A stretch of 64,000 nt of DNA. It comes from Athripsodes cinereus (Eukaryota; Arthropoda; Insecta; Trichoptera; Leptoceridae). Positions 55,956 to 64,000 of this stretch are shown here, piece after piece. Made by a program: the position numbers and the translations under genes. Where the stretch lies: positions 27,236,299 to 27,300,298 of the forward strand of contig OX388329.1 in the NCBI GenBank assembly GCA_947579605.1, given 5' to 3'. Numbering within the stretch: position 1 is the first letter of the stretch; each line of letters starts with the position of its first letter. Below the pieces are notes generated by a model, which searched no databases, was not told where the DNA came from, and saw only the letters and a list, made by a program, of their open reading frames with translations.

Positions 55956-56493
55956 TCAATTAAACAAAGTTGAAAACAAACTGCTATTGCAAAATTATCT
56001 TCCATTACTTACAATGAATTCTTAATTATTTGTTTCTATATCTCTACTTCAATTAAACAAAGTTGAAAATAAACTGCTATTGCAAAATTATCTTCCATTA
56101 CCTAGAATGAATTCTTAATTATTTGTTTCTATATCTCTACTTCAATTAAACAAAGTTGAAAATAAACTGCTATTGCAAAATTATCTTCCATTACTTACAA
56201 TGAATTCTTTATTCCTTTTTTTTATCTCTACTTCAATTAAACAAAGTTGAAAATAAACTGCTATTGCAAAATTATCTTCCATTAATTACATTGAATTCTT
56301 ATTTTTTTTTTATCTCTACTTCAATTAAACAAAGTTGAAAATAAACTGCTATTGCAAAATTATCTATCTAATTATCTAATTACCTAGAATGAATTCGTAA
56401 TTATTTGTTTCTATATCTCTACTTTAATTAAATAAAGTTGAAAACAAATTGCTATTGCAAAATTATCTTCCATTACTTACAATGAATTCTTAA
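55956..56493. repeat. tandem array of a 93-bp unit, about 5.8 copies
   Basis: Units begin TCAATTAAACAAAGTTGAAA at 55956, 56049, 56142, 56233, 56321 and (variant) 56424. Each contains CTGCTATTGCAAAATTATCT and ends CTCTACT. Periods are 93, 93, 91, 88 and 103 bases. AT-rich and non-coding; satellite-like. Confidence 0.92.
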
Positions 56494-56555
56494 CACGTTG
56501 AACGCCAAAGGGGTTTTTCGTAATGTTTTGTTTGTTTTGAGGTTTCTTTGAAGTC

Positions 56556-57500
56556 TTCGAAATTAATGTTTGGATAAATGAAATTTACTTGTTATCTTTA
56601 GAAAAAAGCCAAACAAAAGGAAGTAGATAAAACCCGTATTACTCAAGAGGGAGTGGCAAACCATTTCGTTCGTTTGGCAAAAGATTTTCCCCTTTGATCC
56701 GCTGTGATGGTAAAGTCACTTAATTTCCCAAATCTTACAGCTTCATCGGCTGCTGTGGAAGGAAATTTTAATGACATCAAAACAAATAGTTCGAAAGTAA
56801 TGGCGAAACCAGTACACATATACATTTAAAGTCAATATACGGTTCTTATAAAATTGCTCAAGCCGGGAATATATCAAAAAAAGGTTCCATTCATCCATGC
56901 AAGGAAACAGAGGACAGGATAAAATGCAATACCTAACCATATTTGAAGTTACTACAGAAGACATGATAGTCACACCACTGGACCTAAACAATATCGAAAA
57001 TTGGAGACACAAAATTAGGGGAGAAAAATCAAAATCAAGAGGAGGCAAATACTTAGGCAAATTTCCAGAGTTGGATGCAGCTATGCACATTAACCAGATT
57101 ATAAGCCACCAAAATCTCGTTTTTTACAAAATGGAAATTTAATGCTAAATTTCATAAAAACTGGACAAAACAACACAAGTATGTGTTAAAAATTCATGTG
57201 CATTTGATGCTATAGCCTCTGTATTAACAAAGGTATATATAGAACTTACGCCCTATAGGCAATTCGTCGATAACTCGTCCAACAAACTATTGCAAACTGT
57301 GAAGAATTTAGCAACTGTGGGGGCACTTCCGGGAACTTTTTCGAGCAGAAGCAATATGCTCAATAAGTGAGCCGACACATCAATTGCCTGTTCCGCAAAA
57401 CGTTGGCCTGAAACGAGTTATTTCTTTGGAATACGATTGTCACAAATACACCACATTCGTGAAAACCTTATTACAAGACGTTCCAAGTATGAACTACTCT
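56556..57500 (+). pseudogene. fragments of an unknown transposon-borne protein (AAVEGNFNDIKT / NSCAFDAI family)
   Basis: After a possible acceptor (TTATCTTTAG, about 56601) the plus strand reads, with frame changes, KKAKQKEVDKTRITQEGVAN and HFVRLAKDF, then NFPNLTASSAAVEGNFNDIK. Then come EDMIVTPLDLNNIENWRHKI, GKYLGKFPELDAAMHINQI and, in yet another frame, CVKNSCAFDAIASVLTKVYI. The same text recurs at 62449-62665. I associate these phrases with long, unannotated, multicopy arthropod proteins. The NSC-A-FDAI segment looks like the Cys-containing helix start of cysteine peptidases, but no His/Asp partner can be placed. Function unknown. Confidence 0.5.
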
Positions 57501-57570
57501 AAATAAATCATCATCTACGAAATTTGTAGCACAAAAATTTGAGTACATGATGAAGTAAATTGGTGGTTTT

Positions 57571-57763
57571 AGGCTAAGTTCACATGTAATGCGCATTAAC
57601 GCGCGTATTCAAATTGCGCATCTAGAAACCCTAATATTTATCTAACAACCGTTCACATGAGCGCGCGTTGACATTCATGTGAACACTTGTAAGGTAAATA
57701 TAAGGATTTCTAGATGCGCGATTAGAAAACGCGCGTCAAAATTTTGCCATGTGAACATAGCCT
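57571..57763. mobile_element. 193-bp MITE with AGGCTA(A/T)GTTCACATG termini
   Basis: 16-bp TIRs with one mismatch lie at 57571-57586 and 57748-57763. The inner part is rich in GCGC and CGCGCG motifs in inverted order (GCGCGTATTC; AACGCGCGTC). Sister copies of the surrounding repeat at 54957 and 58323 lack it, so the insertion is recognisable. The duplication was not resolved. Confidence 0.75.
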
Positions 57764-57977
57764 TGAAAAAATCTGCAACAATGAAAATTGCAATTCGACA
57801 GGATTTCCAAAAAATGGTGGAAATGAATGTTCTACAGGCTTATGATGTTTCCCGCAGTTAACAGCTGGATTATTTATTCTGAATTACAAAGGATATCAAA
57901 AAAAAATTCCATTCCTCAAATTTCTAGTAATGCTAACGAACTTTTGTATTTGTTTTTGTTTAATTCACTATAGATCA

Positions 57978-58020
57978 GCACCTGATGATGCGAACTCGGA
58001 GTCCGCGAAACCGGTTGTGC
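57978..58020 (+). ncRNA. hammerhead-ribozyme-like motif, plus strand
   Basis: GCAC (stem I), the core CTGATGA, a stem II hairpin (GCG..ACT / AGT..CGC with a CGG loop), the core GAAA, then CCGGT, T (predicted cleavage position) and GTGC, which pairs with the first GCAC. Stem III is the palindrome ACCGGT, as in dimer-acting hammerheads of Penelope-like elements and satellites. One unpaired U sits between the core and stem II. The motif lies in a short insert (about 57950-58095) with an A/T-rich tail. Confidence 0.6.
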
Positions 58021-58095
58021 GTTAGTCTTACTCAACAGTAACACAAAACAAAATAATAATAAATATTTATTTTATTTTATTTGATAATTGAAAAA

Positions 58096-58636
58096 AAATT
58101 CTAGTAATGCTTTCAGAAGGCCTAATCGAAAAAGGGACAAAATGTGCAAATCACAAACGAATGAGACAGCAAGGACGGAAATGAACCTCCAGTAAAGCTT
58201 TTAAGAATGTTGGGGATCATTTGCCAATAATAGTAGACTAGAGAAGTCATCTATGACTTTTAATAAATAATCATATATGAAATTCATAGTGCAAAAATTT
58301 GAGTACGTGGTGAAGTAAAGTTATATTGGTGGTTTTACGACTAATCTGCAACAATGAAAATTGCAAAAAAAAGATATGATTTACTTTATAAAAATTAAAA
58401 TTTGACAGACATGTTTTTTCAAGTCGTGTTTAAAAGAAAGAGTAAATCCAATATCCTCAGTAATAATCTCATTCCAAAACCACATAAAAAGGATTTTTCC
58501 TGGAGAAATGGGTAAAGAAGAGACAATCACAAAGTCTACAAGAGTGGATAAATCATGGATAACACTTATTAAAGAATTGTCTTATCAAAATATTGATAAA
58601 ATAAAAAGCCACCAGTAACTATGTATGTCCTATTAA
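58096..58636. repeat. further fragments of the unidentified family
   Basis: It repeats blocks also at 54900 and 57510 (GAAATTCATAGTGCAAAAAT-like) and MGKEETITKSTR (about 58508). No intact frame. Confidence 0.5.
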
Positions 58637-58639
58637 GAG

Positions 58640-58885
58640 CGCTTGTAGACGTCCGTTTTTTTCACCGGACGACGGACCGTGTTTTTTGCCGGATTCGCGG
58701 TCGTGTATGATTTATAATGAGTATGTGTACATGCACCGGACATTAGTCCGGCGAACAATTTACGCCGGATGCACCACCGGTTCCCCTCGGCACGACGGAC
58801 ACCGGTCCGGTGTAAGAAAGACCGGTCATCCACGCCAGTGTATTGGTGCGTGTTGACGTTGCCGGACGTATTGCCGGTTTTCTGT
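58640..58885. promoter_or_regulatory. subterminal CCGG-rich repeat cluster of Harbinger-2
   Basis: Between the left TIR and the MADF start there are about ten short motifs of the GCCGGA, ACCGGT or TCCGGCG type in both orientations. The surrounding genome is AT-rich and lacks them. They are candidate binding sites for the transposase or the MADF partner and may overlap the MADF promoter. Confidence 0.6.
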
Positions 58886-58919
58886 AAATTGTGTGCCGTC
58901 TACCTGCGTTCTTTTAAAA

Positions 58920-60738
58920 ATGGGTGATATTGACATGGAATTGTTAATAAGTGTGGTTGAAAATAGGCCTGTACTGTGGGACAAAACCCAAGAGTGCTAT
59001 AAAAATAGACAGTCGAGTTTTGCCGCTTGGAGGGAAATTTGTCTTGCGTTAAATGAAGGTTTTGAAACGTTGTCCGAGAAAGAAAAAAATGATTTTGGTA
59101 AGTAACATTTTATTTTCATTATTTTTATGCATATTGATTTTGCCAGGGTACACGCCCTACTGGTGACATGAAATAGTCTCCATATTTGTTACGAATCATA
59201 TTTGCTGTTACATTACCTCGTGTTGAATGGGAACTAGCATTGTCAGTAGCATTATTAGCAATACCCTCTACTTTATGAATTATGTTTTGTAGTAAGCAAC
59301 ATGTTTTTACAATCTTAACAGCAGTATCTGTTGAAACATTCAATGGTCTATGCAAAATCCTCCATTTATTGGATAAAATACCAAATGCGCATTCGACGTA
59401 GCGTCGCGCTCTCGTGAGACGATAATTGAAATTTTTTTTTATTGAGTCAAGTTGATGCCCACCATAAGGACGAAGTACGTGTTGATGTAAAGCGAAAGCT
59501 TCATCAGCAACAAATACATAAGGTAACTCACTTTCTGCACCTGGCAACTGCTTAGGTCGAGGAATATTTAATTTATCGTCTACTATTCTTTTCCAAAATT
59601 CTGTTTCTTTAAATACTGCTGAATCGCATTCTTTGCCGTAGGCTCCAACATCAATAAAAACAAAATTATAATTTGTGTCTACCACAGCCATTAATACTAT
59701 TGAGAAATAGTGCTTGTAGTTGAAAAACATTGATCCACTTTCTTCTGGCTTGATGATTCGAATATGTTTGCCGTCAATGGCTCCCAAGCAATGAGGAAAA
59801 TTTGCATTCGTCTCGAAATTTTTTGCTATTGTTAACCATTCGTCTTCCGATGGTAGTTTCATATAAATTGGAGAAAGGGTTTCCCACAATGCTTCACATA
59901 CTTCTTGTACAATACAGCTGATAGTTTTTATACCCATTCTGAAACTGTAATGTAGATCACTAAATGTGTTCCCTGCAGCTAAATATCTGTAACAAATTTT
60001 TCTTTTTTAGGCAAAGATATCATAAAGAAATGGAGCAATGCAAGAGATAATTGGATGAAATATCACAAAAAAGTTAAGGAATGTAAATCCGGCTCTGGTG
60101 CAAAAAGTCTACGAAAATATAAATTCTATGATCAAATGCTCTTTTTGTGTAAAATTGTGACTCGCCGAACAACGGAAGCAAGTATTACATCAGAAAAAAA
60201 CATCACACAATCTCACAACAAAGAGATTGACTCACAAACCAATAATGAACCTAGCGCACCAGCCAATACTACCGATAGAACAAAAACAAGCAAGAAGAGA
60301 AAGACAGATTGTAGCGAAGTTGATCGACAAATGCTTACTTTAATTAAATCTGTTGAAGATGAAGACAAGAGTAAGAGTATGTGTTTTTTCAAAGGTATTG
60401 CTCCGATTGTAGACAAGTATAGTGACGACGATTATGTAGAATTTCAATATGAAGTCATTAAAGTTATGAGAAATTTAACTCGGAGAAATGAAGCGTCCAT
60501 GCAGCAGCAAACTTACAATTACAATATTAATCGAGGCTACACTACGGCTACACCCGACTACAGGATACATGAATATCAACCAACACAACCCATTCCATCG
60601 ACATCCAGGATGCCCTATGAATATCAACTTAAACCTCAAGAACTGATGCAGCAAGATGATTCCCAATCTTCAATTGTTACTGAATTAAGTTCAATCACAT
60701 CGCCTGATTACGATTTCGATTTTTCTAAAACTCCTTAA
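58920..60738 (+). CDS. Harbinger-2 accessory protein, MADF-BESS family
   Basis: Two exons (58920-59097 and 60011-60738, GTAAGT..TTTTTTAG, phase 1) give 301 residues. The MADF domain spans about residues 5-95: LLISVVENRPVLWDKTQECY, FAAWREICLALNEGF, then after the splice KDIIKKWSNARDNWMKYHKK and YKFYDQMLFLCKIV. A Lys-rich linker (TKTSKKRKTD) follows. A BESS motif lies at about 180-220 (DKSKSMCFFKGIAPIVDKYS, EFQYEVIKVM). MADF is a Myb/SANT relative that binds DNA, and BESS mediates protein contacts. In PIF-like elements of flies, MADF proteins accompany the transposase. No stop or frameshift is visible. The transposase gene lies antisense in its intron. Confidence 0.88.
59125..59986 (-). CDS. 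Harbinger-2 transposase (DDE_Tnp_4 / HARBI1-like), main exon
   Basis: The coding sequence runs from an acceptor (TTGTTACAG, plus-strand 59987-59995) to a stop at 59125. It reads YLAAGNTFSDLHYSFRMG, then LGAIDGKHIRI (first Asp), GAYGKECDSAVF, YVFVADEAFALHQHVLRPYG (second Asp) and TRARRYVECAFGILSNKWRI (Glu), all typical of HARBI1-like transposases. The upstream N-terminal exon appears to be at 60807-61019. About 40-50 residues expected between the two (before RYLAAGN) are not found, so the gene may carry an internal deletion or an exon I missed. The catalytic core has no stops. Confidence 0.88.
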
Positions 60739-60806
60739 TTTCTTTTCTGAGTATAATAAAACAAATACTACCTAGTAAATTTTGTTTTAATTAATACAGG
60801 TAATTG

Positions 60807-61019
60807 TTAGTTTTGGGTTTCTTTCTTCATCCGAAAATAATTGTAAAATTTAGTTTCATCTTCTTCCAACTGCGTAAAAAGAGTATGAAATGCACCATAT
60901 TCTTCCCTTTCCAATAATATAGGATGCACCCACGATGACCTTTTACGTTTTTCTATTTCTTTTTGTTTCTTCTTGTACAAATAGTAGGCCAATACGAGTT
61001 TTTTTTTCTTATTCGACAT
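60807..61019 (-). CDS. Harbinger-2 transposase, probable N-terminal exon
   Basis: The minus strand reads MSNKKKKLVLAYYLYKKKQK and then SSWVHPILLEREEYGAFHTL and KFYNYFRMKKETQN with a stop. The W-V-x-P-x-L-x-x-R-x-x-x-G-A-F-x-x-L pattern followed by FYNYFRM is the standard start of HARBI1-like transposases. It lies 3' of the MADF gene on the opposite strand. No good donor is seen at its end, so the splice to the main exon is unproved. Confidence 0.75.
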   Translation of the reverse strand: MSNKKKKLVLAYYLYKKKQKEIEKRKRSSWVHPILLEREEYGAFHTLFTQLEEDETKFYNYFRMKKETQN

Positions 61020-61181
61020 TTCACACGTGTGTAATCTCTGACTACCAGTTCAAAACTAACGCATATAGACGGCAGTCCAAGGTAACATTCATCCGGTAAA
61101 AAAAATATATGTATACAAGGATAGCCGTTTATTGACGGTCCGTCGTCCGGTGAAAAAAACGGACGTCTACAAGCGCTCTAA

Positions 61182-62400
61182 CAAATGTAAATTTGCGTTG
61201 AAAATGAAATGTTCTCCCCAATAAGTACAACAATAATAATATTATGTAGATATGTACCTATACATAATAACCAACCAAGTTCTATAGCGCCCATGAAACA
61301 AGGCGATCACTGTAATAAACAAAATATGGTGTTACCTGCGATGGTCGATTTCAAGTCAGTTGATGAATATTCAGCTGAAGGGGTCGCAGCGGATAGAGGA
61401 GACGTGGAAGAGTAGGCGCAGAGAACGGGGACACGGCACGGGACATTCATACAAAACAGATGATACAAAGTCCACTGAGATGACAAGACACAGACAAACA
61501 CAAAAATTCAAATGAATTAACATAACATAACACGTATAGACAATTCACACAGACCGAGCTAGTCCCAAACTAAGATATGAATCTTGTATTATGGGTACTA
61601 ACACGGCGATACACATATACAATGCACTAAACACATATACATGTAACACCCTTTATTATTTATTAACCTTTATTATTAAAATTATCTCAGAAAGAGGGAG
61701 TAATGCTATAACAAAAGTTTTCTTAAAAAGTAAAATTGTCTGTATTAAATTTGTTTCGTAATGGTTTGAATGCAGTTGTGCAATTTGTGAAAAATGGGAT
61801 TTGAAAATATACATTACTAATAAAGACTTTTGTCTTTTCTGAAGAAAATTGGCGATATTTTGTTTGTATATAAGGTGAAATTACACAAATACAATTAATA
61901 CGTATAACCGATTTAGAAGATTGTAAATGCAATGATATGATTTTCCATATCATTTGTACTTTCATTTCATCACTATGTTTTGATTTTTTTTCATTAAAAA
62001 TATCAAAAGAGTATTTATACGTCATAGTGGATATCGGAATGACAAACTTAAATATCAAAATATTTTTTGCAACACTTAAATCCGTGTAAACACGGTAGTA
62101 GAATTTATTTTCGTGTGTTATACTGTACCGTTATCTTATCAATTAGTACAAAATCACATAAAAGTGGTTTATAATAAGTAAAAAGGATTATTGAACAAAG
62201 TTTATGTAACGTGTTCTTAAAAATATCTCTCTCATCAGATGAAGGTACAGATTCAAATGAGGTGAATGTGCCAATGGAAGATTCTTTACAATATCTTTCA
62301 AACAAGATGAGAGGAGTGAAGGAGATGGAACTATCAAACATCAAATTTGACGAAGAATAAGAATTGATGGATTGACAGAATGATGATAGAAACAAAATCT
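61182..62400. other. AT-rich stretch with weak repeat remnants
   Basis: About 61545-61640 (GACCGAGCTAGTCCCAAACT and following) looks like the 3' end of a common insect LINE, but I cannot place it. At about 62200-62360 a plus-strand frame (SSDEGTDSNEVNVPMEDSLQ) may be an exon of the unknown family. Other open frames here look like chance. Confidence 0.35.
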
Positions 62401-62448
62401 TCGAAATTAATGTTTGGATAAATGAAATTTACTTGTTATTTTTAGAAA

Positions 62449-62665
62449 AAAGCCAAACAAAAGGAAGTAGATTAAATCCATATTACTCCAGAGGGAGTGG
62501 CAAACCATTTCATTTGTTTGGCAAAATATTTTCCTCTTTGGTCTGCTGTAATGGTAAAGTCATTTAATTCCCCAAATCTTACAGCTTCATCAGCTGCTGT
62601 GGAAGGAAATTTTAATGACATCAAAACAAAATGTTCAAAAGGAATGGCGTAACCAATATACATTT
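62449..62665 (+). pseudogene. second copy of the AAVEGNFNDIKT-family fragment
   Basis: After TTATTTTTAG it reads KKAKQKEVD, a stop, then ITPEGVANHFICLAKYFPLW and SPNLTASSAAVEGNFNDIKT. It parallels 56601-56800 at about 90% identity. It was then amplified as the tandem array described separately. Confidence 0.6.
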
Positions 62666-63095
62666 AAAGTCAATATACGGTTCTTATAAAATTGCTCAAG
62701 CCGGGAATATATAAAAAAAAGGTTCCATTCATCCATGCAAGGAAACAGAGAACAGGATAAATGCAATACCTGTAATGGTAAAGTCAGTTAATTCCCCAAA
62801 TCTTACAGCTTCATCAGCTGCTGTGGAAGGAAATTTTAATGACATCAAAACAAAATGTTCAAAAGGAATGGCGAAACCAATATACATTTAAAGTCAATAT
62901 ACGGTTCTTATAAAATTGCTCAAGCCGGGAATATATAAAAAAAAGGTTCCATTCATCCATGCAAGGAAACAGAGAACAGGATAAATGCAATACCTGTAAT
63001 GGTAAAGTCAGTTAATTCCCCAATTACAGCTTCATCAGCTGCTGTGGAAGGAAATTTTAATGACATCAAAACAAATATTTTAAAAGGAATGGCAA
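62549..63095. repeat. tandem array of a 225-bp unit, about 2.4 copies
   Basis: Units start TAATGGTAAAGTCA at 62549, 62773 and 62998 and run through CAGCTGCTGTGGAAGG, TCAATATACGGTTCTT and CATCCATGCAAGGAAACAGA. Copies are almost identical, so the duplication is recent. The matching single-copy region is 56700-56930. Confidence 0.92.
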
Positions 63096-63116
63096 TAATA
63101 ATAGAATAGAAATACA

Positions 63117-63330
63117 CACGCTAGCCTCACTGATCTGGTCGTCGAAAGGAGTGTTGTATTATTTTGCTTGTAATTACATATTTATTTCATCAAAATATGG
63201 TGACTAAGGGCTCCAGATTTGGATATTAGTGATCAAGTGTAGCGTTTTCGTAAATAAAGATTTAAAAGTGAAAATATTTAGAGATAAGGTAGAAACAAAA
63301 CTAATTTGTATGGTTCATGTATAAAGAATT
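63117..63330. repeat. copy of the 53594-53760 block
   Basis: It shares GCTAGCCTCACTGATCTGGT, the GGATATTA..GATCAAGTGTAGCG block and AAAATATTTAGAGATAAGGT with the region near 53600-53760 and 53920-53945. Part of the unidentified family. Confidence 0.75.
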
Positions 63331-63430
63331 CAGTTACGGTAGATTCACACAATGAAAGAACTATAAAACCAATCGTAGGTAACATATGGTATTATTTGGT
63401 TTCATTCAGTTGCATACATTTAAAAAAAAA

Positions 63431-63558
63431 GATATATCTGGGTTTTGTTATAAACCCAAATACAACCTTATACACTAAGCTAAAAGCTTGTGTTGTGAAA
63501 GGGGGGTTTGCCGGCACCTGGAATTGAAACACAGACCCCTACATGGGAGCCCTCCTAA
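63431..63558 (-). mobile_element. second SINE copy
   Basis: It matches 15078-15200: GATATATCTGGGTTT, ATAAACCCAAATA, CCTTATACAC, GTGAAAGGGG and TTTGCCGGCACCTGG. The B-box region is degraded (GAATTGAAACACAGACC). Confidence 0.6.
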
Positions 63559-63714
63559 AAGACCATCATCGAAAGGCATTCGTCCATTTCAAAAAACTTT
63601 GAAGATGCATTGTATAGCAGAAGTAAAAGTTAAATTCAATAAGAATTGTAATAAGTTGGCCATTGAAGCTTGTAATTTAGACCATGTAGATGAATTTGGC
63701 CAAATGGTACATCA

Positions 63715-64000
63715 TGGGTGGCCAACCATTTCAGCAGCCGGGCCAAATTTCAGAACAAAATTTCCTACCGAGCCGCACAACAATATACGCCATATATGAA
63801 ACATTTGATAATTTTACTTCACCTTAAAATTTCTACCCCCCCCCATTTCAAAATGGTATAGGAATTTGAAATGTTTCAAAACTCCTCAGTTTTCTTTAAG
63901 AATATTTTCTCAAAATACCTTTCAAAAATGTAACGGGTACTTGTAACGACTATTATAAAAAGTATGCATATGCTTCGCGGGCCACAAGCAGGCACCCTGT
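63715..64000. mobile_element. possible hAT-type element end, cut by the window edge
   Basis: GGGTGGCCAACC at 63718 and GCGGGCCACAAGC near 63980 resemble the ends of CAGGGGTGGCCAAC-type hAT elements. The right end lies at or beyond the window border, and no duplication can be checked. Confidence 0.35.

Larger units (their letters stand above)
58637..61178. mobile_element. Harbinger-2: PIF/Harbinger element with perfect 44-bp TIRs
   Basis: The TIRs at 58637-58680 and 61135-61178 are identical in reverse complement and start GAGCGCTTGTAGACGTCCGT. The 3-bp duplication TAA is at 58634-58636 and 61179-61181. It encodes a MADF-BESS protein on + and a DDE transposase on - that lies inside the MADF gene's intron. 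Perfect TIRs indicate a young insertion. Confidence 0.95.

Noticed and set aside
55956..56493. CRISPR-like array
   Set aside because: The units are directly tandem with no spacers and imperfect period, in a eukaryotic genome. It is a satellite.
61723..62058. 111-codon minus-strand ORF
   Set aside because: AT-rich, no family resemblance, and composition alone can explain it.

Overview
The window looks like AT-rich, repeat-dominated arthropod (most likely insect) nuclear DNA. The reasons are a highwire/MYCBP2-type gene end with spliced zinc-binding exons, an irritans-type mariner, RTE-like and RNase H-bearing LINEs, pogo, piggyBac, PIF/Harbinger, hAT and Helitron elements, and canonical GT..AG introns. 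I cannot fix the insect order from sequence alone. The only recognisable host gene is the last two coding exons of highwire (1778-2839, + strand). Almost everything else is mobile DNA, much of it broken.

Layout. 0-3 kb: a 5'-truncated LINE (LINE-A) sits in a highwire intron, followed by the gene's last two exons. 3-13.8 kb: graveyard of LINE fragments, with a long inverted repeat, a solo LTR inside a decayed reverse transcriptase, a second near-identical LINE-A copy, and the ORF1 end of another LINE. 13.8-20 kb: MITEs, a tRNA-like SINE, dispersed short repeats, a hammerhead-ribozyme-like motif and a dead mariner. 20.08-25.61 kb: a Helitron with TC and CTAG ends that keeps only the helicase C-terminus and contains the 5' half of a LINE.

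26.7-53.3 kb is a nested stack that can be dissected from target-site duplications (TSDs) and restored reading frames. The outermost layer is a PIF/Harbinger-like pair (Myb-like gene on +, transposase tail on -). The Myb-like gene's intron holds pogo-1 (27524-49151). pogo-1 holds a piggyBac (28.1-31.4 kb, itself split by a hAT MITE), a full-length RTE-like LINE with a twin-priming 5' inversion (31404-39679, itself split by a 4.2-kb non-coding LTR element), and pogo-2 (40140-49003). pogo-2 is split by a 6.1-kb DNA transposon with 4-bp TSD and an uncharacterised multi-exon transposase (41031-47160), whose first intron holds LINE-B. A ZMYM1-like hAT element (50065-52838) lies between the two Harbinger genes.

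53.3-64 kb: scrambled, partly tandem copies of an unidentified transposon-like gene family, a 93-bp tandem array, a second hammerhead-like motif, and a well-preserved Harbinger element (58637-61178; 44-bp perfect TIRs, TAA TSD). In that element the transposase lies antisense within the intron of a MADF-BESS gene. A SINE copy and a probable hAT end close the window. The best leads are the 4-bp-TSD transposon, the two hammerhead-like motifs, the Harbinger/MADF element, the non-coding LTR element and the 53-63 kb family.
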